Shown here: piece after piece, positions 1-8,178 of the stretch
Position numbering within the stretch: the stretch's first letter is position 1
Layout: every line of letters starts with the position of its first letter
IMG/VR virus record: IMGVR_UViG_3300030943_000189
Coordinates: 1-21,458 of that record
Reading direction: 5' to 3' (one strand)
Origin: a virus
Length of the DNA stretch: 21,458 bases
Translations under genes and position numbers: made by a program
Notes under the pieces: model-generated
Seen by the model: only the letters and a program-made list of their open reading frames with translations
The model's database searches: none
Told to the model about the DNA's origin: nothing

Positions 1-2028
1 AACGTATGCTGATGTAATGTAACTACTTGTGATTGTATTAGGTGTTCCAGATGCAGTAGTAGTCTTAGGAATGACACTACCAACATCTATCTTTCCTAAC
101 TTACCCATACTCTTGAAGAGTTCAATTATACTAGCTATGCCCTTAACTGCCGCTAGTCCTTTTATGAATTCTATGAATGCCATACCACCAGTAACTACTA
201 ATGATACACCCTTCAAGATAACAAGTGTTGCTACTATATTAGAAAGTGATCCTGCAAAGTCTGGATTTTTCACTAGGAAGTCACCAACATCTGCGAACCA
301 TGTAGCAACAGTAGGAAGAGCAGTAGTAACAGTCCATGTGGCTATTGGTTCAAAGAAACTATCCCATGCTTTTTTCAGACCATCTGCTACTACGTCAATG
401 ACTGGATCAATACCAGTCATAAAGATAGCAATAGCATCAAGTGTGCCGGGCACTCCTGTATCCACTACCCAGTTACCAATAGGCTTGAGGAATCCAGTCC
501 AAAAGTCTCCTAGACTTCCTACTATATCGTCTACATTAGGTTGTATCTTAGTAAGGAAGTTACCAAAATCAGTGAATAGAGAAGGAAGTGCAGTACCTAG
601 AGTCCACTCTCCAATAGGTTGTAGGAATTCAGTATTAAACTTACCAAGTGTAGGCATATATTTACTTAATGCAGGTACTACAGTCAAATTGAATGTGGTC
701 ATGGCGTCAAAGAATAATGGTATACCAGTTCCGATAGACCATGATGCGAAAGGTTGTAATACATAACTGTAGAAGTCTTTACCTAATTGCGTAACGTTAC
801 CTAGTGAAAACTTAAAGTCAAAGAAGGATGTTATCAGTCTACTAAAATCAATAGCCATGAAAGCATCTTGAATATCCTTAGCCATTGCAATAGCACGCAT
901 GGTAGTCTGTTCCATACTATTATCAACTTCGGGAATCTTAATAGTATAATCGCTACCAGTTCCACCACTTCCAGAACCACTACTAGCTGTAGGTAAGGCA
1001 ATCTTGTGTAATTCATCCATACCAGTCATAAGATTGTCAACTTCTTTAGCTACTTTACCAACACCAGTAGCGGCAGAATCAGCTTCGTCACCAAAGTCTG
1101 CCATGCCATTCGAAAGATCAGCATTAGCGATAGCTGAGTCTTCAAGACCAGTGTACCCTGCAAATACTGCTAAGGCTTTTAGTGCTGTGTTAAGTACCAT
1201 AGCAAAAGCATTCAAGTAAGGAAGAACAGCCGCTACAGTAGGTAAGAAGATATCTCCAATATGACGAGACACCATATCCATCTGCTCTCCGAGTATTCTT
1301 GACTGGTTAGCAGGTTGTTCGATTGTTCTTGAGAAGTCACCAATAGCCGCATTAGCTTGTCTTACGATAGCGGCATAACGCAATTGCATCTTAGTGGCTT
1401 GTGACATGGTATTTATATTAGCAGTAATCCCCTGACTTTGAGCCTCGAATTTAAGTGCATTAACAGATACATCAATACCAACGTCTCTAAGTGCTCTTGA
1501 GTAACCTACCATACCAGAAGCTAGTTTACCCATTGCTACATCAACATCAATGTTCCATAATGAAGCAATATCAACACCAACCTTAGTAAGACCTTCTGAC
1601 ATTTTGCTAGAAGTCTCTGTTACAACTCCCATTGATCCAGTAAGAAGATTAAACTCTGCTTGTGCTTTCATTAGTACTTGAGGATCAAGACCAAACTTTT
1701 CTGACATAGTATCCTGAAATTCTTGTGCAACACCAATGGTGTCCTTCATAGATACTTGAAACATATTAATAGTTTCAATGAAGTTCATGCTCTTGTTTAT
1801 AGCCGAACCTAGGAATGCTCCAGAGGCAAATACCCCTGTAAGCACTCTAGCGGTCATAAGAAGACCATTCATAGCAGACGAAATTTTATTAACGCCTATA
1901 CCCAACATACTGGTCGATCTGTTTGTACTGTTAGTTAAATCAGTGAACATCTTCTGTGATCTCAGTACTGAGGAATCAAGAGATGTAGTGTTGCCTGTAA
2001 ACACATAGTTAATATATTGTGTTGACAC
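1..2028 (-). CDS. Phage tail tape measure protein, N-terminal 676 residues (runs off the window)
   Basis: This is the protein that sets tail length and occupies the tail tube. The reading frame is open from a GTG at 2028 to base 1, exactly 676 codons with no stop. An AGGGGAG site lies 8 bases before the GTG. The N-terminal part (about residues 1-290) is helical and Ala/Ser/Met-rich, including an IGDIFLPTVAAVLPYL stretch of a kind frequent in Firmicutes phage tape measures. A Gly/Ser linker follows near 349-359. Residues 426-572 contain four tryptophan/proline motifs spaced exactly 45 residues apart (W430, W475, W520, W565). A hydrophobic segment at about 597-622 could be membrane-inserting. 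The start overlaps the end of the frameshifted chaperone by 20 bases, which is the classical tail gene order. The C-terminus is missing, so enzymatic domains cannot be judged. Confidence 0.93.
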   Translation of the reverse strand, partial: MSTQYINYVFTGNTTSLDSSVLRSQKMFTDLTNSTNRSTSMLGIGVNKISSAMNGLLMTARVLTGVFASGAFLGSAINKSMNFIETINMFQVSMKDTIGVAQEFQDTMSEKFGLDPQVLMKAQAEFNLLTGSMGVVTETSSKMSEGLTKVGVDIASLWNIDVDVAMGKLASGMVGYSRALRDVGIDVSVNALKFEAQSQGITANINTMSQATKMQLRYAAIVRQANAAIGDFSRTIEQPANQSRILGEQMDMVSRHIGDIFLPTVAAVLPYLNAFAMVLNTALKALAVFAGYTGLEDSAIANADLSNGMADFGDEADSAATGVGKVAKEVDNLMTGMDELHKIALPTASSGSGSGGTGSDYTIKIPEVDNSMEQTTMRAIAMAKDIQDAFMAIDFSRLITSFFDFKFSLGNVTQLGKDFYSYVLQPFASWSIGTGIPLFFDAMTTFNLTVVPALSKYMPTLGKFNTEFLQPIGEWTLGTALPSLFTDFGNFLTKIQPNVDDIVGSLGDFWTGFLKPIGNWVVDTGVPGTLDAIAIFMTGIDPVIDVVADGLKKAWDSFFEPIATWTVTTALPTVATWFADVGDFLVKNPDFAGSLSNIVATLVILKGVSLVVTGGMAFIEFIKGLAAVKGIASIIELFKSMGKLGKIDVGSVIPKTTTASGTPNTITSSYITSAYV

Positions 2029-2353
2029 TATGTTCACTCCCCTCAAATAGTTGAGTCCTAGCGACAAACTGATTTATGTCGGGTTGAACGTCCTTTTCTT
2101 CTGCTATTTCGTTTGGATGTGTATAGGAACGTATTACTTCTTGCAGAGTCTTTGCATCAGGATTCATATTCCAGTAGCAACTCCAATACCCTGATTGTAC
2201 TGCGATAACGGTCTGATCAAGTATACTCTCTTGATATCCATCAACTACTGCGTTGAATTGCCATAGATCAAGGTCTAACACTTGATCAGGTAGTAGACCA
2301 ATTTGAGCACCTTGCTTGAACAGACCGTACCACGTCAAAGGAGTTGCTGTTAG
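2009..2353 (-). CDS. Tail assembly chaperone, -1 frameshift extension (gpT-like part)
   Basis: This frame encodes the second part of a fused tail assembly chaperone. Alone it could only start at a TTG at 2338, and no ribosome binding site precedes that codon. Read in the -1 frame from the slippery heptamer at 2353-2359 it adds 114 residues to the upstream product, giving a fusion of about 226 residues. The extension is rich in Trp, Gln and acidic residues (for example SGYWSCYWNMNPDAKT). In lambda and many siphoviruses the longer G-T product recruits the tail tube protein to the tape measure. Its position directly before the tape measure gene fits that role. Confidence 0.85.
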   Translation of the reverse strand, partial: LTATPLTWYGLFKQGAQIGLLPDQVLDLDLWQFNAVVDGYQESILDQTVIAVQSGYWSCYWNMNPDAKTLQEVIRSYTHPNEIAEEKDVQPDINQFVARTQLFEGSEHSVNTIY

Positions 2354-2688
2354 TTTTTTCCGTCTGCTTTCGCCTGTATCTTCTCAATCTGCTCAGGTGT
2401 CATACCATTAAATGTGATACCCTCAATGAGATCATTGATTAAAGCCATAACATCATGAAGTGCCCAGTTGTCAAGCAGTTCATCAAGGAACTCCTTGTAT
2501 GTGACAACTCCCTTGTTCTTCGACCGGAAAGAGGCATAGAGTACACGTACCTGATCTTCGATCTTACTGGTATTGATACCTGCAAAGATCTCCTGATACG
2601 GCTTGTGATTGAAGTCAGCCTGAACTTCATACGCGACTCTGAGGTTAGTACCCATGTCATACTCAGTACCCTTAAATGTAATTTTCAT
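2350..2688 (-). CDS. Tail assembly chaperone, short form (gpG-like)
   Basis: This 112-residue protein sits between the major tail protein and tape measure genes, the normal place of the tail assembly chaperone that keeps the tape measure soluble while the tube polymerises. The start chosen is the ATG at 2688, preceded by GGAGG with 8 bases spacing; an in-frame TTG ten codons upstream has no such site. The protein begins with a short beta-rich part (MKITFKGTEYDMG), followed by helices and an acidic, helical C-terminus ending AKADGKN. Its last two sense codons are the frameshift site. I see no catalytic motif; assignment rests on position, size and the frameshift. Confidence 0.87.
   Translation of the reverse strand: MKITFKGTEYDMGTNLRVAYEVQADFNHKPYQEIFAGINTSKIEDQVRVLYASFRSKNKGVVTYKEFLDELLDNWALHDVMALINDLIEGITFNGMTPEQIEKIQAKADGKN
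2353..2359 (-). promoter_or_regulatory. Slippery heptamer A AAA AAC for programmed -1 frameshifting
   Basis: The minus strand reads GGA AAA AAC TAA at the end of the first chaperone frame. The heptamer A AAA AAC fits the X XXY YYZ rule exactly, and the zero-frame stop follows at once. Slippage by one base enters the frame that stays open to 2009. I did not find a convincing downstream stem-loop or pseudoknot, so efficiency may depend on the heptamer and nearby stop. Confidence 0.85.
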
Positions 2689-2722
2689 AATATTGCCCTC
2701 CGATGTTATATTTTTCAAAGTA

Positions 2723-2754
2723 GAGTAGGAGCGTCCTACTCAGAACGCCCCTAC
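2723..2754 (-). promoter_or_regulatory. Two mutually exclusive hairpins between tail tube and chaperone genes
   Basis: In the minus-strand RNA, GAGTAGGA and TCCTACTC (2723-2730 and 2734-2741) form a perfect 8-base-pair hairpin with a 3-base loop. A second stem of ten pairs, one of them G-U, can form between 2745-2754 and 2725-2734. It uses the same bases, so only one structure can exist at a time. No U-run follows, so this is not a standard terminator. It may act in mRNA processing, attenuation or stability, lowering chaperone output relative to the tube protein just upstream. Confidence 0.5.
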
Positions 2755-2762
2755 CAGATGAA

Positions 2763-3452
2763 TTAGGTTATGACTGCAATAGCCTGACCGCGCTTAACAA
2801 CAACATCACCAGTAGAGACCTCAGCAAGCGATACACGAGCACCATTTACACAAGGTATTGGTGATAAGAGAGCATAGGATGCCCATCCTGCTACACCAGT
2901 GAGTTTAGTGCCAACAGCAGGTAATCCGCCATTGATACAGTACATGTAGCTGTTTCCACCAGTCAGAGTAGGAGCGACTGTAGCAATGCTTGTTGCTCCT
3001 GCTGTAGCGTGATCAACACATGCAAATGTAAGATCAGCCGCAGTGCCGGGGATATTCAGGATGATAGCACCAGAACCTTCAAGTGAACCACTCAGAGAGA
3101 TCTTATCATCCGGCTTTGCACTGATCTTGAGATCCTTAATGAATGCTGTACCCTCAAAGTACGTAGTATCATCAAGGAAGATACCAAAGACGAGTGATGT
3201 GGAATTCTTGAAAGCGTTGTAGATAGTCTCCTGACTGCCACCAACTGCGAAAGCACATGTGCCATCGAATGATGCAGACCAGTTCTTGACAGACGGTAAC
3301 TTCTCTTTGTACTGCATACCAAACGAGAGAATCTCGATGATAGCAGTTTCAAGAGTAAGATCAACGCCACTGATGTATCCAATGGTAACACCAGTAGGAT
3401 ACGCGCCTGTCTTCATAGCGGCTGTTAAACCAGTAAATGCTTTTTCTGCCAT
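2763..3452 (-). CDS. Major tail (tube) protein
   Basis: This 229-residue protein is the likely building block of the non-contractile tail tube. It starts MAEKAFTGLT, has a beta-rich core with a central SFDGTCAF stretch followed by a helical AFKN segment, and a FEGTAFIKDLKISAKPDDKISLSGSLEGSG segment typical in style of the TP901-1/phi13 major tail protein family. The last 80 or so residues are Gly/Thr/Val-rich and beta-like and may be a surface-displayed Ig-like domain. GGAGGAG lies 9 bases before the ATG. Neighbours are a tail terminator candidate upstream and the chaperone downstream, as in many siphoviruses. Confidence 0.9.
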   Translation of the reverse strand: MAEKAFTGLTAAMKTGAYPTGVTIGYISGVDLTLETAIIEILSFGMQYKEKLPSVKNWSASFDGTCAFAVGGSQETIYNAFKNSTSLVFGIFLDDTTYFEGTAFIKDLKISAKPDDKISLSGSLEGSGAIILNIPGTAADLTFACVDHATAGATSIATVAPTLTGGNSYMYCINGGLPAVGTKLTGVAGWASYALLSPIPCVNGARVSLAEVSTGDVVVKRGQAIAVIT

Positions 3453-3458
3453 AGTATT

Positions 3459-3818
3459 TTACTCCTCCGTAATTAATTTTAACTCAAGGACAAATGTTCT
3501 TCTGTTATTATCATCATCCCCTAGATCCTCAATGTCACCGATTACTATGCATCCTAGTACAGCAGAATCGCGGTAAGTCTTGAAGATCTCTCTCATGGCA
3601 ATGATGGTGGTTCGCGAGGTCTCATATGTTGAGGCTCTGACAAGCACCTTGATCTTCGGATACGCTATGACAGTAGGCATCCCAAAGTACTTTACAGAAG
3701 ACTCTCCGTTTGATAGAATCATGCACACACAATCATCAGGCTTGTCAGGCATTGCACCCTGCTTGATAGTCAACGATAGAGCAGATACGGCTGTAGTAAG
3801 ATTATCAAGTAGATTCAT
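3459..3818 (-). CDS. Probable tail terminator / minor capsid-type protein
   Basis: This 119-residue protein ends six bases before the major tail protein start region and overlaps the preceding gene by four bases (ATGA). It has an N-terminal helix (LLDNLTTAVSAL), beta strands such as KIKVLVRAST, a helix around TIIAMREIFKTY, and a C-terminal FVLELKLI strand. This alternating pattern fits tail terminator or tail completion proteins that cap the finished tail tube and dock it to the head. Recognition is by order and fold pattern rather than by a motif. A generic minor capsid label used for Firmicutes phages would also fit. Confidence 0.72.
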   Translation of the reverse strand: MNLLDNLTTAVSALSLTIKQGAMPDKPDDCVCMILSNGESSVKYFGMPTVIAYPKIKVLVRASTYETSRTTIIAMREIFKTYRDSAVLGCIVIGDIEDLGDDDNNRRTFVLELKLITEE

Positions 3819-4198
3819 AGTTTAATGTACCTCTCTAACGTTGATGTTAACCAAGGTGTATTCACTCGTATAGGATCAGATAAGTAGTGTGCTTTTCTTC
3901 CAATAAGATGCTTGTACTTGATATTCTCATGTTGATCTAATGCATAATTGTTTCCCGTCTTAGGATTAACTGCACTAGACCTAAATTGAACCTCTACACT
4001 ACCACGATGCTTACGAGTAACAAATTCAGTACCCTTCATTAACCTACCAGTATCATATGGCACTTCACGATGTGCTTGTGCTATTACAATTTTGCCAAAG
4101 CGTGCATAGATGTTAGCAGGTGCAGTCTTCAACTTCTTATCAAAGGCTACTAGTTTACGCTGTGCGAGTCCAATGTTAGAACTGATAGTTACCTTCAT
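3815..4198 (-). CDS. HK97 gp10-like / minor capsid head-tail joining protein
   Basis: This 127-residue protein carries the VPYDTGRLMKG motif near residue 46. PYDTG.L-type motifs mark tail completion or joining proteins of the HK97 gp10/minor capsid families. Residues after about 85 (YALDQHENIKYKHLIGRKAHYLSDPI) match the usual second half, where an aromatic-His-Glu segment is followed by a Gly-Arg-Ala-x-Tyr-Leu segment. The protein is basic, as expected for one near DNA at the connector. It overlaps both neighbours by four bases (ATGA), so translation is coupled within the connector block. Confidence 0.8.
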   Translation of the reverse strand: MKVTISSNIGLAQRKLVAFDKKLKTAPANIYARFGKIVIAQAHREVPYDTGRLMKGTEFVTRKHRGSVEVQFRSSAVNPKTGNNYALDQHENIKYKHLIGRKAHYLSDPIRVNTPWLTSTLERYIKL

Positions 4199-4482
4199 GC
4201 TAACACCTTCTTGCCAACGACTATTCCACCTGCACTAACATAGTCTGATACACCTACTACAGGTCTGCCGTTTATACGATCACCTGCTTTTACGATAGCA
4301 CTAGTAGTGATAACCCATCCTGTTGTGACAATGTTTCCATCTGGCGAGATAACATTCTGCAATTTCTGCTTGCTTCTACACGCTATAGAAACTGGACTCT
4401 CAAAGATAGTGTTACCATTAACGTCTGTACTATCAGTAGATACTTCCAATGAAGCTGTCTGATGGTAGTAATCTGGTATCAT
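4195..4482 (-). CDS. Head closure / head-tail stopper-like minor capsid protein
   Basis: This 95-residue, mainly beta-stranded protein lies between the connector adaptor and the gp10-like gene, the usual place of the head-tail stopper that closes the portal channel. It begins MIPDYYHQTASLEV and has the layout of this group: an N-terminal strand, a Cys-Arg-Ser-Lys-Gln-Lys segment around residue 35, then a KAGDRINGRPVVGVSDYV part that looks like a small barrel. Start and stop overlap neighbours by four bases on both sides. The assignment relies on order and length. Confidence 0.7.
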   Translation of the reverse strand: MIPDYYHQTASLEVSTDSTDVNGNTIFESPVSIACRSKQKLQNVISPDGNIVTTGWVITTSAIVKAGDRINGRPVVGVSDYVSAGGIVVGKKVLA

Positions 4483-4937
4483 ATGATATCAAAGCCTCCG
4501 CTAGTCCACACCCACATCATTCTACGAGCCTCACTACTAGTTACTAGCAATGTAACCTCAGCGCCTTTTGCGAACGTCTCCGATAGATCATCAATGCTAT
4601 ATGAAGACACTCCACGAGATACAGGACTTCCAGTTACGCTACTAGCTGTAGTAAGAATGGCAAGAGCGTTAACTACCTGCGCTTCTTTCACGAGGTCAGG
4701 TACTACAGTGTTAGCATTTCTAGGAAAGGCGAGCACTTGTGTAATGTCTGTCTTACAGCCAGTGACTCTCAATCGTTCAAGTTCTTTAAGACTGCGAACA
4801 AGGAGTACACCCTTATCCGCGTCTTCAAGAGCATTCCACGCTACTCTGGATGGATCAGTAGAAATATAAAGTGAAGCAACAAGAGCATCAGCCTCCAGTA
4901 CAGTTATATAACTATTCGTGTTAACAATAATACTCAT
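4479..4937 (-). CDS. Head-tail connector adaptor (DnaT-like annotation family)
   Basis: This 152-residue protein opens with a YITVLEADALVASLY segment followed by VAWNALEDADKGVLLVRSLKELERL. That pattern is typical of phage proteins often labelled putative DnaT-like ssDNA-binding protein, but which stand directly after the coat gene and act as portal adaptors. The next segment (TQVLAFPRN) is also usual for the family. It is preceded by an AGGAGAGGAG site and is the first gene after the major capsid protein. I infer an adaptor that binds under the portal; DNA replication function is unlikely in this context. Confidence 0.78.
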   Translation of the reverse strand: MSIIVNTNSYITVLEADALVASLYISTDPSRVAWNALEDADKGVLLVRSLKELERLRVTGCKTDITQVLAFPRNANTVVPDLVKEAQVVNALAILTTASSVTGSPVSRGVSSYSIDDLSETFAKGAEVTLLVTSSEARRMMWVWTSGGFDII

Positions 4938-4958
4938 GTTGCTTCTCCTCTCCTTCTA

Positions 4959-6071
4959 TTAACCCAGTACGATCGTAGCGAGTTCGGGGAATACAGTCTT
5001 CATGCCATACAGGATGTCGATGGAGATTGTATTCTTCTTGTACTTCTGGTCGTAGCCTTCTACGACTCTGAGTCCGATACCGTTGTAAGAGGTGAAGTAG
5101 GCACTCTTATCAGACGGTAACTGCATAGGACGTGTTACGAATGCAAAGGCATTCTTGTTGAATACCATGTTCGCAACATGACTTGCGATTACAGTAATCA
5201 GTGCATCGTTGAGAACGATGGCAGGAAGGGGAGGATAAATGCCGATGTCCTGATCCGCTGTAGAGAGCGCGGATGCAGATGTTACAACGAAAGAAGTGGA
5301 GGTGATACCTGCGATGGTAAAGAGATCACCGACCTTGAATGCCGCTGTAAGACCGTCAACATGGAGTGACATAGCACCAACAGCGTAGTTAGCAACGAGG
5401 TCAACAGCAGGAACACCTGCCGCGCCAGTTGTGTGTGTAGGAACGGTCTGAGTAGTGTAGTTGGTGATACCAAACACACGACCGATCTCACCATCACGAA
5501 GGGCAGTAGCAGTACCGGCATCGGATACCTTGACGAGACCGTCAAGTACAACGAACTTAGCATCAGCGTTCTCGTCCCATACTGCAACACGTCCTGCCAG
5601 AGGCACTTTGTGATGAGTCAGCATCTTACGAGCATCGGCGAAGTCAGTGAGAGAGTCAGGAGTAGTTCCTGCTGTACCAACGAAGTACGGAATGTCTTTG
5701 TAGAGTGCCATGCACTCTGCATTGATCTTCTCAGCAAGTGCAATAGCCATACCATCAAGGATAGCGGCTCTGCGAGTTGCGCTGACGTTTGTTACCATTT
5801 CCTCAGCGGTCATTTCAACTGTAACGTCGGCAATCTTGTCGAGTGTTACAGGAACTGTACCGAGGGCGATATTCTGGATCTCAACACCGTTTGCTCTGTT
5901 GAAGGTCTTGCCTTCAAATACAGGTGGCACTTCGACCTGAATTGTATTACCCTCTTTTGCAAACTCAGCAGAGTAATCACGGTACATCAGGTTAGGCATG
6001 ATCAAGTTGTTTATCAGTCGAGGAAGAAGTTCTCTTGCAATCAACTGAATGTTATTGAATGTGTTTGCCAT
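4959..6071 (-). CDS. Major capsid protein, P22 coat-like with insertion domain
   Basis: This 370-residue protein forms the head shell. The N-terminus runs from a helical arm (IARELLPRLINNLIMPNLMYRD) into IQVEVPPVFEGK, a pattern found in the P22 gp5-like coat family. Helical spine residues about 85-130 and the C-terminal FVTRPMQLP and IDILYGMKTVFPELATIVLG parts fit the HK97 fold. Residues about 205-290 form a Thr/Ala/Val-rich beta segment between two parts of the core and correspond in position to the P22-type insertion domain. GGGAG lies upstream of the ATG. The scaffold gene precedes it, as expected. Confidence 0.9.
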   Translation of the reverse strand: MANTFNNIQLIARELLPRLINNLIMPNLMYRDYSAEFAKEGNTIQVEVPPVFEGKTFNRANGVEIQNIALGTVPVTLDKIADVTVEMTAEEMVTNVSATRRAAILDGMAIALAEKINAECMALYKDIPYFVGTAGTTPDSLTDFADARKMLTHHKVPLAGRVAVWDENADAKFVVLDGLVKVSDAGTATALRDGEIGRVFGITNYTTQTVPTHTTGAAGVPAVDLVANYAVGAMSLHVDGLTAAFKVGDLFTIAGITSTSFVVTSASALSTADQDIGIYPPLPAIVLNDALITVIASHVANMVFNKNAFAFVTRPMQLPSDKSAYFTSYNGIGLRVVEGYDQKYKKNTISIDILYGMKTVFPELATIVLG

Positions 6072-6089
6072 TGTTATTGTCTCCCTTCA

Positions 6090-6620
6090 TCATTTAGGCA
6101 TAATAGACTTGTAGTAGTCCTCGTCACTCATGGTAGAATCCGGTAATGCCGGTTTACCACCATCTTTTCCTGTGCCAGCAGGTGGTTCAGCAGGTGTCGT
6201 AATGTCGAACATGTACGGATCACTCAACTTCCATGCGGCTACTTGTTCGTCAATATCCTTAGTCAAATCCAGTTCCTTTAGGAGTAACTTCGGATTCCTG
6301 ACCTTTGCTTCGCGCAATTTTTCGGTAACTGCGTACCGCTGTTCCACCTTTGCTACTTCCGCGTCAACCTTTGCCTGAATCTCTTCAGGAGTAAGTCCTT
6401 TGACTTTTGCTGTCTTAGGAGTAGCAGGTGCTTTGTCCTCATCACCTTCACCATCATCGTCGGGATTAAGCTGTTCACGGAGTTCGTTACGCTGTTTGAT
6501 TACATCACTCAAACGTTTCTGAGGAACATAAGCTACGTCGTAGTCTTCTCCGAGTTCCAACTCAACCTGTGCGAATAGTTCAGGAGTTAAGGCTTTCTTT
6601 AAGATTTTTCTAATAGACAT
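6090..6620 (-). CDS. Capsid scaffolding protein
   Basis: This 176-residue highly charged protein sits directly before the coat gene. It starts with a short helical region (MSIRKILKKALTPELFAQVE), then has a Glu/Lys/Gln-rich, coiled-coil-like part with an acidic DDDGEGDEDK break near residue 55, a helical middle (EEIQAKVDAEVAKVEQRYAV), and a Pro/Gly-rich tail before a conserved-looking MSDEDYYKSIMPK end. Such low-complexity helical proteins are internal scaffolds removed during head maturation. GGAGGG stands before the ATG. No protease motif is visible in it. Confidence 0.83.
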   Translation of the reverse strand: MSIRKILKKALTPELFAQVELELGEDYDVAYVPQKRLSDVIKQRNELREQLNPDDDGEGDEDKAPATPKTAKVKGLTPEEIQAKVDAEVAKVEQRYAVTEKLREAKVRNPKLLLKELDLTKDIDEQVAAWKLSDPYMFDITTPAEPPAGTGKDGGKPALPDSTMSDEDYYKSIMPK

Positions 6621-6651
6621 ATTGACCCTCCTCAGTATTTAGTGTTACTGT

Positions 6652-8178
6652 TCACTGATCGTCCTTCGCGGGCGTTGCGGATTGTTCTTTAGGTTTACTG
6701 ACATCCGAGAAACCAAGTTCACTTCCCCTCTTCCTAGGATTCACTGTAGTAACTGCATTGGTCATTGGTTTAATAGGAGGTTCTTCTGCTACTAATTCCA
6801 ACCACTTATCAGCTTCTTCCAGTGTCTTATCGAAGAACTTAACGATCGCTTCTCTTGAAGGCATCAACTGTCTACCCTTAGTAGCCAGATTAGCATTCTC
6901 AAGTGTTTCTTTAGGATCGTCAGGTAAACCATCTTTCCATTCGACACTTATCGTGTCAGCGTCAATTCCTGTAAGTTGTTCGAAGAGTGTAATAACAGCA
7001 CTTGTCATGCTATTACTAACTCTCCGAACTTTAGCAAGGGGATTGACCATCTTAAACCGCATTGCTGTACCACTGATTGCCTGTCCAGTGCTACCTTCTC
7101 CACTGCCTAGTAATGCCGCACCCATTTCACTGAGTATGTACAGATGGTTAACTAGCATTTCACATTCCTTGAATGCAGAATCTATTTTACCATCCCATGT
7201 AAGGTACTCAGGTGGGAGGTCATTAGGGTTAAGTGCGTAATACTTACCCTTCTTGAAGCATAACTTGCCAGTCTTCTCATCCATCTCTAATAGTGTAGAA
7301 GGACCGTATAGCGATGGATCAGCATGTTGGTCTAAGATGTTACTTATCTGTGCTACTCTTACCATCAGTTCAACTAGTATACTGTCAATCTGATCGTAAT
7401 CGTCATAGCCGAATATATGACTGCTAGTACCAAACGCCTTGATGTTCTGAACTGCATTATCTTCATAACCAGTTGGTACTACAGTCGGTCCTGATATCTG
7501 TTTACCTAGTGTACCATCGCCACTACCATTGTTACTACCATTATACTCAAATACATATTCAGAGTAACTGCCATCAATGTGTACCTGAGCCTTGAGATAG
7601 AATATACCATCTTTAGATGTCTCTACCCATGCAAGAACTTGATGAGTAATAGTGTTAGTACCGTCGTTTGATACAATAGGAAACCACTCCATAGGAGACC
7701 ACACAGTAAAGTTCTTTTTCTTAGTCTTCGCATCAATGAACCAACGCCATATGGAGTCACCCATTCTGGAAAGATCAATAGCAGTACTGTACAGCTTCTC
7801 GTCAAAGTTACTCTTACGTCTTGCTGTGTTAATTAACTTCTGATTCTCATCAGTTGTAGTACTGATACTAGGATGTTCACCACACACGAGATCGGCAGTC
7901 TTCAATGACATCAAGCGCTGATAGTTAAGGAGCACAGGAAAGGATATCATGCTCTCAAAGTTCCCTATTACTCTTGTGATCCTTGTAGCCGCTTGCTGAT
8001 ATAGAGTTTCCTGAATACCAAAGTGGTTTCCTTCGAAGAGCATTTCATTCTCTTTGTAGCGCTTTATGCGTTCTCTTTGTGAGGCAGGAGGAAATGCCTG
8101 ACCATCCTTCAACCAGTCTAAGTCATGCAACATGCAATCGTACTTTTCATTCAGACTTCCGATACTATATGGATACAT
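6652..8178 (-). CDS. Portal protein (SPP1 gp6-like)
   Basis: This 508-residue protein is the dodecameric ring at the head vertex through which DNA is packaged. It shows the family layout: an N-terminal RIKRYKENEMLFEGNHF segment, a MSLKTADLVCGEHPSI segment near residue 110, a beta-rich wing with the WRWFIDAKTK part, the YDDYDQIDSILVELMVRVAQISNILDQHADPSLYGP helix near the middle, and the stem/crown region with TGQAISGTAMRFKMVNPLAKVRR. The C-terminus is Pro/Lys-rich. AAAGGAGG precedes the ATG, which overlaps the large terminase stop by one base (TAATG). Confidence 0.93.
   Translation of the reverse strand: MYPYSIGSLNEKYDCMLHDLDWLKDGQAFPPASQRERIKRYKENEMLFEGNHFGIQETLYQQAATRITRVIGNFESMISFPVLLNYQRLMSLKTADLVCGEHPSISTTTDENQKLINTARRKSNFDEKLYSTAIDLSRMGDSIWRWFIDAKTKKKNFTVWSPMEWFPIVSNDGTNTITHQVLAWVETSKDGIFYLKAQVHIDGSYSEYVFEYNGSNNGSGDGTLGKQISGPTVVPTGYEDNAVQNIKAFGTSSHIFGYDDYDQIDSILVELMVRVAQISNILDQHADPSLYGPSTLLEMDEKTGKLCFKKGKYYALNPNDLPPEYLTWDGKIDSAFKECEMLVNHLYILSEMGAALLGSGEGSTGQAISGTAMRFKMVNPLAKVRRVSNSMTSAVITLFEQLTGIDADTISVEWKDGLPDDPKETLENANLATKGRQLMPSREAIVKFFDKTLEEADKWLELVAEEPPIKPMTNAVTTVNPRKRGSELGFSDVSKPKEQSATPAKDDQ

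Noticed and set aside
29-766. Long plus-strand open frame of 245 codons
   Set aside because: It lies wholly opposite the tape measure gene, has no ribosome binding site and a low-complexity Pro/Ser/Thr composition typical of antisense frames.
2439-2660. Extra minus-strand frame within the chaperone gene
   Set aside because: It is a shifted frame inside a gene that is firmly placed by order and frameshift; there is no binding site.
5433-6146. Long plus-strand open frame of 237 codons
   Set aside because: It is antisense to the major capsid gene, starts without a binding site and is Cys/His/Ser-rich in a way that mirrors the coat codons.
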